A stretch of DNA of 64,000 nucleotides from Sceloporus undulatus (GCF_019175285.1 NC_056527.1:23938735-24002734), one strand, 5' to 3'. Shown: positions 10,238 to 23,585, numbered from the stretch's first letter. Notes: generated from the sequence alone by a model not told the origin. A program made the numbers and translations.

Positions 10238-11900
10238 GATACATTTAGACTGGGCATATAGTATAATTTTAATTTTCTAATTGTTTAATCACAACTATTG
10301 CCATTACATTCAGTGATATATGGCGATTATGATTTATGAATAATATTAGTAGAAACAAACATGACTAAGGATTCTGTATGGTGTGGTATGGGAGGAGGTC
10401 AATGGGGGGGTGACACCATGAGTTACCACACTGGGTGACACCAACCCTAGTGATGGCACAGGGAAAGAGTGCTGAATTTGGTTAGGGGCCTTGCTTGTGC
10501 ATAGTAAGCTACATTTTTAAAAAGGGTAGGTGGCTGATTAAGCAATGTTGAAAATTTTAATATATTTATCTATGCTATGTAGAACATACTGATTTTGTGT
10601 TTCATAGTTATGCAAAGCTGTGTATTTAAGCCTCAGGCCTGCCTACATTGTACACTGAGATTATGGTAATCAGAGAGCTAAAGCAAATTAGGCTGATATA
10701 AATAAGGTGAATCATCAGTATGCTGCGCTGTTCAAGAACAAATATTTCACTATTCATGAGACAAATGTGTAAGATTTTAAGGGTGAATTAGGTACATCTC
10801 AGAAACTAATTTTACAGGCAGAATGGGTTCATAATTAAATTCAAACAGACATCTACATTCTTCTCCTAAATCCACTTACTTGGAATGTATCATTTATTTG
10901 TTTGATTGATTGAACAAAACACCCCCCTAAAGTGGCCACAGAATAATACAAGCTTGCAGACAATCCTAAAACAAATTAAAAAGCAAGAAAAAGACAGTGA
11001 AGAATAGCGAGCCATAGAACCAATTCAAACACTCTTCACACCCCCAAGAGCTAATGAAGTTAATGAAGAAACACCCTTTTTATGGCCTTGCTTTCATTTT
11101 CTATTTATTTACCTGAACCTTCATTTGAGTGGGTTCCTAGGCAGTGTACAAAAGTATGTATTAAATTAATCACACCAACATAAATATAATGGGGTAAAAT
11201 CAATAACTGGTAGGGTAACTAGGGAACAAAGGCAGAACTATGTCTTAATTAATTCAGAACATGCAGAAGGAACATTACTATTTGAAATACTTCAACCATT
11301 AAAAAAAAACCCTTCAGTTGTAGTGACAGCTCCAGGAGTAGTTTTTTGATGAGGTTGTTGCAAAATGTGCACGACCTAAAGCTTGGAAGAGTACTGTTCT
11401 GGACTATAGCAACAGTCATATTGGCTGAGAATTTGGGGGAGTTGTAGCCACCGTTCCAAGATGTGGTGTCACCACAAGAAAGGATACCTCTTTGTTCATA
11501 CATAATACTTCCTGTTAAGAAGGAACTTAGAGGATGGTCTTCGGGTTAAGGCATAGGCAAGCTGGCATACCCTCCAACTGTTCCTTTATTTATCTATGGG
11601 CCAAAGCAGATGGGCAAAAAGTACCACCTTTGGGCTGATCCAGGTATGTGGCATGCAGATGACGCACACCTCCAGATTGGCTGGAAACCACACCAAGGTC
11701 AGCTGATTCAGCCCAAACCCAGCCACAAAAGGAGTGAGGAAAAACCACTCTTTGCCAGCAGTTTATATTGGACCGCAGCAGCAGCTGGCTTTGAGACCAT
11801 GGGGGAATCTACAAGAGCTCCAATCTGTGGATGGCTAGCTTGCCAATAGGATGGATCTGCTGTATGTTGGTGTATTTTAAATGTGGAGCAGGAAGTTTTG
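10238..11900. other. Intergenic, mostly unassigned
   Basis: Mostly AT-rich single-copy-looking sequence. 11597-11880 (GGGCCAAAGCAGATGGGC.. onward) could be a further decayed TIR element, but only one end is visible. Confidence 0.4.
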
Positions 11901-11909
11901 CGACACTTA

Positions 11910-12171
11910 GGCCTGGGACATACAGCCAAGAAGCAGTGTCCAGACGCAATTCTAGGGTTAGGGACCGAATATAGATGTCGATGTGTGTCGCTTACGTCAC
12001 GACTGCACCAATAGCGCACTTGTGATGTCTGTGCGGCATCCAAGGAAGAACCCGGTTTTTCTGGGTTCTTTTTGGGGCAGAGGGACATTGTGCAGCTTGG
12101 CTGCTGTGGCGTCCCTCCGGAAGAAAACGGCCGCCTCCAGCCCGCCCTTTCAGGATGGTTTGTTTCGCGCC
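11910..12171 (+). mobile_element. Multi-hairpin TIR element, copy 3 (diverged), TTA target duplication
   Basis: The element begins GGCCTGGGACATACAGCC and ends TTTGTTTCGCGCC. TTA lies on both sides (11907-11909 and 12172-12174). It retains the AAGAACCC/GGGTTCTT stem and the GGGACATTGTGCAGC..GCTGCTGTGGCGTCCC stem seen in the other copies. Other hairpins have decayed, so it is an older copy. Confidence 0.6.
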
Positions 12172-12186
12172 TTAGTCATTATCTAG

Positions 12187-13173
12187 GGATGACATCTCTC
12201 CTCTAAATGCCTGCTTGGAGTCGGTAATGGGCTGGATGAGGGAAAACAAACTCAATTTGAGTCCAGAGAAAACGGAAGTGCTAGTGATAGGTTCTCCCGG
12301 CCCATGGGGGATATTTGTCCACCTGTCCTGAACGGGGTCACGCTCCCCTTGAAGGACTCAGTTCGCAGTCTGGGGGTGCTTTTGGACTCGTCGCTCCAGC
12401 TGACTTCTCAGGTGGATGCGATGGTCAGAAGCACCTGCTATCAGCTTCGGCTGATATGCCAGCTGTGACCCTACCTAGGCCGGGGGGACCTTGAAACAGT
12501 GGTACATGCCCTGGTAACCTCTCGGTTGGATTTCTGTAATGCGCTCTACATGGGGCAATCCTTGTACCAAACCCGGAAGCTTCAGTTAGTACAGAATATG
12601 GCAGCTAGGCTGGTAACTGGACGCTCCAGGGCCGAGCATATAACACCAATTTTGTATGATCTCCATTGGCTGCCTGTTCGCTTCTGGACACAATACAAGG
12701 TGTTGGTTATAACCTATAAAGCCCTAAATGGCTTGGGCCCAGGGTACTTGGAGGACCGCCTCTCCCCATATAATCCATCCCGCACACTCAGGTCATCTGG
12801 GAAGAGTTTATTGAGGATTCCTTCTACAAAATATAGGTTAACCTCTCAAAGGGCATTTTCCATCTCAGCCCCTGGGATCTGGAACACCCTTCCCGAAGAG
12901 CTCCGCACCGCCACCTCCCTGGATCTCTTTTAAAAGAGACTGAAGACCTTTTTGTTTCATCAAGCTTTCCCTGATGTTCCGTGATATGTGTAGCCCCCCT
13001 ATATGATTAACATCTTCGAGTATATTGCTGGCTTGGCTTAATGTTGATTTTATGTATACTGTGCACTGTTTTGTAAGTTTTAATCATCTATTGCAATTTT
13101 TATCTTGTATTGTATCATTATTGCAATTGTTGTACACCGCTGTGATCGAATGGAATACCGGTATATAAATAAA

Positions 13174-13209
<36 letters not shown>

Positions 13210-13210
13210 C
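12187..13210 (+). mobile_element. L2 LINE 3' region (different subfamily)
   Basis: Translation gives the L2 C-terminal block: HALVTSRLDFCNAL, LVQNMAARLVTG, HWLPVRFWTQYKVLVITYKAL and ISAPGIWNTLPEELR (12499-12933). The frame is interrupted by an in-frame stop just before KRLKTFLFHQAFPDVP. The 3' end is TATAAATAAATA(TTA)n. It abuts multi-hairpin copy 3 on the left. Confidence 0.8.
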
Positions 13211-13620
13211 ATCATCATCTCAGAATGAGGAAACCTCTGTTACTCTCATAGGTATGTTCTACCTTCTTCTCACCCTAATTTCTCTTTATCTGTGTCATCT
13301 TGAAAGACGCCAGGGCTCAAACCTGTCAAAAGTTGGATTTCATGGCGCGCGCGCATGTGTGTATGGGTGTGTGAGGTGACCCAGTTGTCCCGGTCTAACT
13401 ACAGGCCTGCTGCAAGGGCCAAACTGACACATGATGCAATTCACAGGAAAGCCAAGACTGACTACAAGGAATAAAATCAACAGTAAATGGTTCACTGTCT
13501 TAGACTAATTTTTTTTTTTACAACCTCAAGGAATTTCCAGTTGAGTCACAAGATTCAGAACTTACTCCTACATATCAATTCCACAAAATATAAACTTAGC
13601 CTGGAAGCAGCTAGTTGCAA

Positions 13621-13676
13621 AAAAAAGAAGAAGAAGAAGAAGAAGAAGAAGAAGAAGAAAAGAAAAAGAAAAAGAA
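13621..13676. repeat. (AAG)n / A-rich microsatellite
   Basis: A run of about ten AAG units changes into AAAAG repeats. The resulting Lys/Arg open frame is an artefact. Confidence 0.9.
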
Positions 13677-14643
13677 ACCATGTAACTGCAATGTGTTTAT
13701 TTCCCCCAATGATTAAGGTATAACTACATCATATATTATTATAACTTCATGGAGGATAACTTCACTGCTTTTATGGCAGGGGTGGGAACTGTACTGTCCT
13801 TGAGGGAATCTCATGTGACCCTTGGCATCTTCTGGATCCCCACCACGACTCCCACCATAAGGTTTTTTTTTTTTTTTTTTTGGTGGGGGGGGGTTTGAAA
13901 AATTCTCTCTTTTGGGGCCAAAAGAATCTCCATGGATATGGCTTGCCCTGTAAGTGTTATTTTAGAGGGGCACATTGAAACAGCAAACATTACACCTAAT
14001 TGTAAGTGACTTCCAGATGCCCCAAACTACTTCCAGTCACCACCAGGTCCACCAGTGCAACCCACAGATCAGGGGGTGTCAAAATGCCCCCCCCACTCTC
14101 ACCACATTTTATGGTGTAACTAATGTTAAAGTTACTTTTATAGTTACATGGTATTTGAGCCTCACTGAAGAATGGAAGAGGAATATGACATTTGCACCTC
14201 ATACTCTACTGTGAGCCTTGAGGGGAAGACAATGTTTTGGTAAGAAGAGAGTATTTTGTTCTAAATATACCAATTGCAGTGTTATTATTATTATTATTAT
14301 TAACCTTTATTTATGAAGCGCTGTAAATTTACACAGCGCTGTACATACAATCTTTTAGTTAGACGATTCCCTGCCCTCGGGCTTACAATCTAAAAAGACA
14401 AGACACAGAAGGAGAAGGGAGTGGTGAAGGGAAAGGGTAAGAGGACCAGCAGTTCCTCTCTATCTCCAAGGCCTGGACCAAGGGAGATGGACTGGAGGGA
14501 GAGTGAGGCTTCATAATGAATGGTTAATCATTTTCCAGGGAAAATACATAATCTCAAGTAGGATAATACATATACAGTACATAGCAATACAGGAAATGGT
14601 TCAATAAACAGGCACCACAAGAACATCAAATAGTAAGCGACAA

Positions 14644-15978
14644 TTATGCAATGCCTGGGAAGGCTTCTCTGAACAGGATGGTTTTCAATTCCGTTTTGAA
14701 GATGGTTAAAGAAGTGATGGCTCTTGTTCGCGGAGGAAGAAAGTTCCAGGAGTGAGGGGCAGCGAGTGAAAAGGGGCGAATCCGGGATGGGGCAGAGGAA
14801 ATCCTGGGCTGAGACAGCAGACTTTGACTACCAGAATGGAGGGCCCTGGTGGGAAGGTGAGGAGAAAGAAGGTCTGATAAGTAGGGAGGGGCCAGTCCAT
14901 GGAGGGCTTTAAACGTGGACAGCAGGAGCTTATACTGAATGCAGAAAGGGAGGGGGAGCCAGTGAAGGGATGCCAACACAGGAGAGATGTGGTCAGAGCG
15001 GTGGGTGGAAGTGATAATGAGTGCAGCTGAATGCTGAACAGAGATTAAAGGATGGAGGTGAGAAAGAGGAAGCCCAGCCAGGAGGACGTTACAGGAATCC
15101 AGTCGTGAGACCACTAGGGCATGGACCAGGATCTTGGCAGTAGAGGTGGAGAGATATGGTCGGATTTTGGCAATATTGTACAAAAAGAATCTACAAGCCT
15201 TGGCTGTGGTCTGGATCTGAGGGATACACGACAGAGAAGAGTCAAAGATAAAACCAAGACTGCGGGCTTGCTGGACTGGTTGAATAGAAATGTTGTCCAC
15301 AGAGACAGAAAAGGAGTGTTGGAGGGTGGGCTTAGGAGGAAAGACAAGAAGCTCCGTCTTGGACATGTTGAGCTTCAAACGCCGATGGCACATCCACTGC
15401 GAGACAGCTGTGAGGCAGGACGAAACTTGCTGTTCAAGCCTTGGAGAAAGGTCAGGGGCGGAAAGATACAACTGGGTGTCATCGGCATAGAGATGGTAGG
15501 AAAAGCCAAAAGAGCTGATGAGTTTTTCTAAGGACAGTGTGTAGAGAGAAAACAGAAGGGGACCCAGAACAGAGTCCTGGGGAACTCCAACAGATAAGGG
15601 AATAGGAGAAGAAGTCTGACCTCCTGCAACCACTGCAAAAGATCTGCCAGACAAGTAAGATCTAAACCAGTCAAGAACAGAGTCTGAGAACCCAAGGTCA
15701 GAGAGTATATCAACTAGAAGACAGTGATCAATGGTGTCAAAGGCTGCAGACAAATCAAGAAGGATGAGAACAGAGTAAAGGCCATTAGCCTTGGCCTGTA
15801 AAAGGTCATTCGAGATCTTGGTGAGTGCTGTCTCTGTAGAATGCCTTGGGCGGAAGTCAGACTGAAAGGGATCGAGGATGGAATTGGCTTCAAGAAACTC
15901 AAGACAGCGCGAATAGACAACCCGTTCCAAAACCTTAGAAAGAAAGGGAAGAAGAGAAGTCGGACGATAGCTAGACAA
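14644..15978 (-). pseudogene. L2 reverse transcriptase coding segment (444 codons)
   Basis: The frame holds reverse-transcriptase blocks [45 protein letters not shown] (Asp where Gly is usual) and [10 protein letters not shown] (residues 164-173), then the L2 C-terminal block [20 protein letters not shown]. It lacks a stop within 444 codons, so this copy is young or moderately young. The adjacent 5' frame is displaced by one base. Confidence 0.85.
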
Positions 15979-17450
15979 AGAGGAGGGGTCAAGAGAAGGT
16001 TTTTTGGGGAAATGAGAGCATGTTTGAAGTCCGAGGGGAAGGAGCCTGTAGAGAGAGAGAGATTGAAGATATGGAGAAGCGAGGGCAGAAAGGAGGGAGC
16101 TATAGAGATTAGAAGACGAGTAGGAATTGGATCAAGAGAGCAAGTTGCAGGTTTGGAAGAGTTCAGAAGTGAAGAGAGTTCATCCAAAGAGGCAGGAGGA
16201 AACACAGAAAATTTGTCAGGTGTGGGTGATAGAAGATTAAGAGCAGAAGAAGAATCGGGGGGGACTATCTCAGAGCGAATAGTGGAAATCTTAGAGATGA
16301 AATAATTAGCAAAGTCATTAGGAGAGAATGATGAAGAGACAGGAGAAGAGGGAGGTTTAATCAAAGTGTTGAAGGTGGAGAACAAACGCTGCGGGCGCCT
16401 CACATTGGCGGAGATCAATGATTTGTAATAATTCTGTTTAGCCATAGAGAGGGCCCGTGAGAAGGAAGAAAGAACAAATTTGAAATGGATAAAATCAGCC
16501 CACTCTTTGGACTTTCTCCAAAGACAGTTGGCCACTCTAGAGCAGGACCGGAGAAACTTAATGTTGGGGGTAAGCCAGGGCTGAGGCCTAGTCTTAGAGG
16601 AAGAAGTGCGTACAGAGACAGGGGCAAAATGGTCGAGAGTCGAGGAAAGAATGGAGTTAAATAAAGACATTGCTGAATCAGCAGAATCCCTGAGATTTAG
16701 GGAAGAGAGAGAAGAATCCAGGGTCAGACGAAGATGGTTAGAGTCAACAGATTGAAGATCACGAAAATGGCGTTGAACAGTATGACGAGGAGGTGGAGTG
16801 TAAGTGAGAGCAAAGGAGATTAAATGATGGTCAGATAGTGGAAAGTCAAGTGCCAGGTAGTCAGAAATGGCACAGTTTGCAGCAAGAACCAGGTCAAGAC
16901 AGTGACTAAAAGAATGAGTTGAAGCATTGGAGTGTGGCTGGAGGACAAAAGAAGCTAGCAGAGAGTTAAAGCGAGATGTTGTAGGGTTATTGGAATCATC
17001 AATGTGGATATTGAAGTCACCTAGGATCAAAGTAGGGACTGAATCTGAAAGAAAGAATGTCAGCCATGATTCAAAGTCTGAGAGGAACTGGGTGGCAGAG
17101 CCAGGAGGGTGATAAATAACTGCGACCCGGAGCTGTACAGGAGAAAAGAGTCTGATAGGATGAAACTCAAAGGAAGAGAAATGATAGCTGGGGGGAAAAG
17201 ATAGAACTTGATACTGGCAGGAGTTAGATAGCAAGATACCAACCCCTCCCCCTCGACCCTCAGGGCGGCTTGTGTGGGTGAAGGAGAGACCACCAAAAGA
17301 AAGGGCAGCGGAGGTTGTAGTATCATGGGCTGGGAGCCAGGTTTCAGTGAGAGCAAGGAGATTAAGGGATTTGGAGAGAAAAAGGTCATGGATTGCTGTT
17401 GCTTTAGGGGCAGCAGAGCGGCAGTTCCAGAGGGAACAGAGGAAGGGAAG
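15960..17450 (-). pseudogene. L2 endonuclease (APE-type) coding segment
   Basis: The frame contains the endonuclease marks LLALTETWLP (catalytic Glu, about 17350), SRPEGRGGGVGI, LILGDFNIHID and LSDHHLISFAL (Asp-His pair). It continues through a linker to KHALISP at about 16010. A one-base loss in an A-run (plus-strand T-run 16000-16005) shifts the frame into the reverse transcriptase. This is a LINE protein, not a host gene. Confidence 0.8.
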
Positions 17451-18883
17451 CAGGGAGACAGGGAGAGGCCGGATGGGGATCAGGTTAGGAGAAATGTGGG
17501 AAGGATGGGGTTCGCAGAGAAAAGAAAGAGGTGTAGCTGGCTCTCTAACTGAGGTGGTAAAGGAGTTTGAGGGGTTTACAATAAAAGGTCAACAATAACA
17601 ACAATAACAATAATAACGAAAACAATAATAATATTGCCAGGTCAGGCCATCTGGGAAAGAGTCCGATGCAAGCAGGAAGTTCTTCCAAGCAGCACAGGTT
17701 AAATTTGTCCTTCTTCCTGTGGGGAATTCTGGGACCAGAAGGAGAGGGAGAGGGAGCCAGGTGCCTTCTGTTGGGGGGGGGGAGAGGAGATCCTTTGTTG
17801 AAGGCAGATGGGGGCCCTTCCTTCAATCCCTACTAAATACATATTCATATGTTGTTTTCAAAAGTAGCTAAAAGCAACTTTATCAGTTACTTGGGAGAAA
17901 TGGCAAAGTGAGTTATTTTTTAAACTACACCTTTTTAAAATTTATTTTTATACAATACAAGATACATCTAGGTCAACATATACAAAAACATATAAAAATA
18001 AATTGATTTTTCTACATTCTTCTCAACTAATTTTGTACTTTTTCTATATTTGTATAACTTTGTTTTTCCTTTTTCTTTTTCTTTCTCTCCCTCCCCCTCC
18101 CTCTGTTCTTTTTATTTTCTTTTTGTTTGGTTCTTGATTGAGCAGAATTCTAATCCTATTCTTACTATTTTAAATCTTTGTATTTCTATCCATTCTTTAA
18201 GAATTACCAATTTAAGCTACACTTTTGACAACAAATCATGAGAAAGGCTGATTGATAGAACTATAACAGTAACTAATTACTTTCTAAACAAAACTTTCTT
18301 AGCTCTACTTCCAAACAGTAACCAAGTGTTTTGTCCCAATGTCCCTCTATTTTAATATTATATTTAAAATGAATATGTATTTAGTAGTATTTACTAAGTC
18401 TTCCAATATCAGGGAATATGTCCTGTTCTTAGCACCCAACATCTTAGTCTGCTTCTCCTTCTTTAACTAAAGAATTTTTTTTCACTGCTTCAGCTAATTT
18501 CTAATTATTGGCAAAGCACATAGCTGTGGTAGTTTTGCATACAGGTGTTAGCTAATTGAAATGATTAGCATATTTTGCTAATCAATCATTGAGATGGAAT
18601 ATAGCCAGGGGTTTGCAGTAAATAATGATGTACAGATGCATCATGCTCACCTGTAAGGAGCCGTAACAGAAATAATACTCTTAACCAAAATACAAATTAA
18701 TAAATCTTGTGTTGTAGTGTTGTAGAGTGCTAAGCATGCTCCCTGGTTATTGGCCTGACCCTACCCTAAGCTTTGTTTCTTGAAGCCTTTTGTATTTCTC
18801 AATCCTTAGGACTTCACCAGATATCTCTATGATGCCCTTCCTCTTCCTGTGGCTAGTGTTTTTTTGCCTAGTACTGAGAATTG

Positions 18884-18925
18884 TTGTTGCTGGGTGCCTT
18901 CAAGCAATTTCTGACTGATACTGAT
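18884..18925 (-). mobile_element. SINE tail fragment
   Basis: TTGTTGTTGCTGGGTGCCTTC followed by AAGCAATTTCTGACT is a decayed antisense SINE tail. Confidence 0.4.
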
Positions 18926-19651
18926 AAAGATATTAGTATGTGTGGTACTCTATGTATTCTTGATATGGGTGAGACTAGCATGACAACCCATAAAAGAGAA
19001 AATAACATTTTCTAAAGGAAAATTCATTTAGCTATAATAAATCGAGTGTGTGTTCTTTTTTGTTCAAACCACAAAGTAATATCCAGCACCACTCATAAGT
19101 GTACATATGTATGGGTTCTAAGGTACATTATTTCAGAAAACACATTCATTTACACCTGAAAGATAACAGTTGCTTAAATGAATGGGGGGAGGGATCCGTA
19201 GTTGCTTCCCTTTATTTAGCACAAGAAATGCAAAAGTAGTACTTCAAACACCAAGAAAATGCTGGTTATGAAAGGTAATTGTAAAAATTACAGGTGGCCA
19301 CTTTACAGGCATTCAATTACCATTTACTTCAAAGGAAATCACGTTCTTTTATCTCTCAGCAAATTGGCTTTGAATAGGTAAGTAGGGGAATGCTATGTTA
19401 TTACTAAACTAATAAGCATTGCAAACGAGTTATATCAAGAAACTGTCTGTTTTGCTAAATGTATACATTGGAAAGCTTCTGCTGATGGTCTGCACATTTA
19501 ATAACCCACTGGTGGTTAAATATTTGCTGTGTTAAGACTCTTTGCTTATACATTATTACTAAAGTGATTGTAAAGCATTGTATTAGCAATGAGTATTTAC
19601 AAAATTAAAAATTGACAAATTTGTTTCTGACCACTCTCTGAAACTCTAAAA

Positions 19652-19684
<33 letters not shown>

Positions 19685-19695
19685 TTCTTTCTCTG
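19652..19695. repeat. (TC)n microsatellite
   Basis: CT-rich tract with a few T insertions. Confidence 0.9.
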
Positions 19696-21009
19696 GACTA
19701 CTGATTATGCAGGCAGTCTAAAAGCAGGTTTTCTTTATGAAAAAACAATGAATTGCACAGACTGGGAAACTAATCCAACAGGTTATATCATCAAGTGAAA
19801 CCCTAAACCCTACTGGCCTCTTGTGTCACCAGTTACCTACTGAGCTGATAGATGTAATGCCCTCACTGGCCTTCAGGGTTGGTGGCACTGTTGAATAGCA
19901 AAAAAACACATCCAAGAGCTCTTTTTGTCCACTGCAATGGAACAGAGTATAACAGAGTTTGCAAACATTTCTTTTTGAGAATTCCCAGAATTCTCTGGCT
20001 AGAAAGCTACTGGGAAGCAACAAAAAAGATAACTTTCCATATTCTGATAATGCACCTGGGTCTTGCTATTAGGCTTGAGAGGGTCCATGCCAAGACCATT
20101 CCTGCCTTCCAATTTTGTTCTCTTCTTCATAGAACACAGAACTCCTGCCACACGTTTATCTATTTGATTATTGTTAGCTGTAGTTTGTATTATTTGTTGT
20201 AAACAAATTAATACAAACTTCCTACATTAGAAGAAAAATGACATATAAACAACAATAATCATATTTGGTTTCTGGTCACTGAGGAAAATGTATTTGAATC
20301 TCTTGACTTTCTTCAGTATGTTGCTTCTACCTATAGCTTCCATATACATTAATATAAGTCACTACAAATTCCCCAACTTATCTCTTCTCTCTCTCTCTCT
20401 CCCTCCATACATATACGCACTTAATATATATTACAGAAATATACTCATGCACACTATAGTTTTATTGCATCATGATCACTGCCCATGTCAGGTTAAGCAT
20501 CCTGCTTCAGAAAATATTGTACATTACAAATTACATTTATTCTGGTTTTAAGGTAAAACTCTGCTGCTGCAGCAATTACAAGCAATTTAATTTTTGTTTT
20601 GTAAAGCACAGTAGGATTCTATTGACACAAGTTTTATATTCATTTTAATGAATACCATATGCCAGAAAACTTACTTGGAAATTAAAGAGGCATTTTATGC
20701 TAAACACTTGCAAACTTTTCCTATTTATGAACTCTTTAAAACTTCAGCCACATGTTTACATAAAACTTCAACTGATTAAAGGCTTTCACATGCCGTTCTT
20801 GGTTCATAGACTTTCATAGCTTAATTTCATACTGAAGACCAGTAGAACTGGGACTTTTTTCTCTACTCCCTCCCATCATAATCCTCCATAGTGCCAAAAA
20901 CAAAAAAAAACATTAAAAAAAATAAACCCTATCCCAAAAGATTTCCATGTTATATCCTCACCCAAATAATCATACTGCTTTATCACAATAGGGGGCAAAC
21001 AGGATTTAA

Positions 21010-21180
21010 ACCAGAGTTAAGCAAGAGTTAAACAGGAAATGTGCCCGCAGAGAACCTGAGTATACAGGGTGGATCATACTGAAGGAGATGATCCCATAGG
21101 CAACCTGAACCTGAACCATGTAGTGTTTTAAAAGTAATAACCAGCACTTTGTACTTTGCCTGGAAATTAACTGGTAGAAG
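21010..21180 (-). mobile_element. L2 LINE C-terminal fragment
   Basis: The minus strand reads YKVLVITFKTLHGSGSGC, equivalent to [18 protein letters not shown] of the long L2. The frame decays on both sides. Confidence 0.55.
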
Positions 21181-21332
21181 AAGAGAAGGAGAAAGATGGT
21201 GAAAGTGAAAAAACAAGGGATGGTGAAAGGGGAGAAGATAAATGTAGCCAAAAAATGGATAGAGGGAGAAAGAGAAAAAGTTCAAGAGAGAGGAAGAATG
21301 GGACTAAGGAAGGAGGGAAAAGATACCGTATA

Positions 21333-21564
21333 TACTTGACCCTCGTTATCCACTGGGGTTTGGTTCCAGGAACCCCTGTGAATAACAAAATCTGTGTATG
21401 CTCAAGTCCCATTAAATACAATGGCATAGCAAAATGGTGTCCCTTATATAAAATGGAAAAATCAAAGTTTGATAATTGAAATGTAAACTTTTTTGGAATA
21501 TTTTCAAGTTGTGGATGCTTGAATCCATGTATAAAAAATCCCTGTGTAAGGAGGGCCAACTGTA
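21333..21564 (+). mobile_element. Tigger/pogo-like MITE, copy 2
   Basis: It runs from TACTTGACCCTCGTTATCC to GGAGGGCCAACTGTA, with AAGTCCCATTAAATACAATG and AAAATGGTGTCCCTTATATA inside. TA bounds both ends. Confidence 0.7.
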
Positions 21565-22489
21565 TAAGTTGACTGCATGTTTAAGTCGAGGGCAGGTTTT
21601 GGGACCAAAATTATGGATTTTGATATGATTGAGCATATTTACCCAGAGGCTGCATGGTTACGTATCAGGGATGCTGCAAATTTACCTTGCATTTGGTAGG
21701 GTGATCTAAATGGTCTTCAGGGTATTCTATGATTTATGAATTAAGAGTATCAACAATGGGTTACTGAGTGAAGAATGTGAGATATAGTAGCAAAAGGTCA
21801 TTTTGCAAGTGAATGGAATAAGTTATTGCAATATAAACAAACCAGTCTACACAAGAAAGATCCTCATCCAAAGGCAGTAGATGACTTTACTAAACAGAAC
21901 AGAGCCATTTATAGAATTGTGATTCTGTTGTCCATCCAAGGCTGCAGAGAGATTTGGAGGTGATGCAGTACACCAGCAGCAAAACTGCAGTCTAATGATT
22001 AGACAGTGAAGGTTAAGGAAGACCATAAAAGATAATTGCAGTAGCCCAGTCAAGCAGTGATTAAGAGAAAAGTATGGCACCCAACCAACCCACAGAGCAG
22101 ATAAGAGTTTGGGCATCATGGCTAGAGAGATAATAAAGTCAGATGACTGCAGTATTGCCACTTTGGAAATAAAGTCAGAACTTATAAATCCTCCTTAGAA
22201 GATGGTGTATACCCTTGACAAAGGATTTCAGAAAGCTTTGGAACAGGCTCGTGCAATGCAAGTCCCTTCCAAACCAAATGAAGACCTAAATGTAGCTCAA
22301 TATATGTCTTTGAGGAGCCACACAAAAGATTCAGTACAGACCAGAATGTGAAAAAATATATTTTTTTTAAAATTGTTTTGCAGTTATAGCTCCATGGCCT
22401 CAAGGATAGTTAGATACAGTCACGGGTACAATTTTGAAAATATAACCCCCTACTTTCCTATTTCTGAAAACAAACTGAAATGGTATGAA

Positions 22490-22745
22490 AATTATACCAT
22501 ACCCTCCAGCATTTCACAGATAAAAACTGGGATGTATAGCTGAGCAACATCAGCGTGTGGTCAATATGGCAAAAGTTATTAATAAAGGACAGACAAGCTA
22601 GGCAGAGCTGTAGCAGTTTGCTTTTGCCTGCGCCTACTGAGAAGGGCAAGATTTTTCCTCCTCCCCTGCTGAGTTGAGTGCAAACTACTTTTGCACTTTG
22701 AATTCAGTTTGCAGCAATTGAAGTAAGCTGAGGACATAGGTGGAG
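22490..22745 (-). repeat. Dispersed repeat, inverted partner of 400-690
   Basis: The plus strand has CATTTCACAGATAAAAACTG, ATATGGCAAAAGTTATTAA, GAAGGGCAAGATTTTTCC and AAGTAAGCTGAGGACA, mirror images of blocks at 400-690. Confidence 0.5.
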
Positions 22746-23150
22746 GAGAGAAACTGCATTTTAAAAGCACTTGGAAAAGTGAGATTATAGAATATTAACT
22801 GATACTGTCCTTGCCAAATCAAGACAGTTGGAAGGTGTGCTATAAGCCACCAGCCTGTGGTATAAAACACATCCTCCTTCCATCAAACTCCCTGTTGCTT
22901 CAACACACTAAGTACAGCATGAGGCAACAGCACAAGCCATCACTTGAACCATGTGATATTCATCCTCTACTGTCTAGAGAAGCAACACCCCAATAGCTAT
23001 GGAAATAACCAAAAAGCTAAAGTTGCATCACAAAACAAGTAAAGCTATCCTTGATTAACTAATGCATCTTATATTTTTTATTATTGGAAGAAAGAATTAA
23101 TTACAAGTAACTAATTACTTCTAATGCCTAATATAAATGTGGAACTCTAC

Positions 23151-23484
23151 TGCATTGGCCCTGGAACGGGCCTGTAGCGTTCCAAAACGGAACGTTCTGG
23201 GGATGCTCGGCGGCAGGGAATGGATTTTACTGCACAGTGAGAATGCTGCCGCCACTGCTGAACATCTCTGTCCTGTTCCAGATGCGTCCCAGAGGGGCCG
23301 ATTTTTGAGAACGCTTGAGAAGCGTTCTCGGAAATCGCTCCTTGGGGAACACATCCGGAATGGGATGAGGATGTTTGGCGGCGGCGGCGGCGTTCTTGCT
23401 GTGCAGTAAAATCCATTTCCCGCCTCCGAGCGTTCCCAAAACGTTCCGTTTTGGAATGCTACAGGCCCGTTCCAGGGCCAATGC
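23151..23484. mobile_element. 334-bp near-perfect palindromic element
   Basis: The first ~85 bases (from TGCATTGGCCCTGGAACGGG through GGATTTTACTGCACAG) return as a reverse complement at the right end (to 23484). Inside the loop sits a second perfect hairpin, GAGAACGCTT/AAGCGTTCTC (23307-23329). It has no coding capacity and no clear target duplication. The superfamily is unknown to me. Confidence 0.7.
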
Positions 23485-23585
23485 AATAAAGTTCCTGCTT
23501 TCTTTGCCTCCTTGGACTGCAAAACAGAGGAACTCCTAAGAACACACCATTTTTTGGCCATTGGGATATATTCATAACACTATAC

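Larger units (their letters stand above)
14281..17833 (-). mobile_element. Nearly full-length L2 LINE retrotransposon
   Basis: The 3' end (plus-strand 14281-14400) has (TAA)n and the AAATTTACAGCGCTT hairpin usual for L2. The coding part reads endonuclease then reverse transcriptase. Upstream of the predicted 5' coding edge (about 17450-17833) is CT-rich sequence that may be the 5' UTR. The left flank meets MITE-poor sequence. The 5' boundary is approximate. Confidence 0.85.
17834..20990. other. Intergenic, AT-rich, largely unassigned
   Basis: Apart from a SINE tail at 18884 and simple-sequence tracts, no gene or repeat is recognised. The largest frames are short and lack recognisable motifs. 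Confidence 0.5.

Noticed and set aside
12499-12933. 144-codon frame as a host gene
   Set aside because: Motifs are those of the L2 LINE C-terminus.
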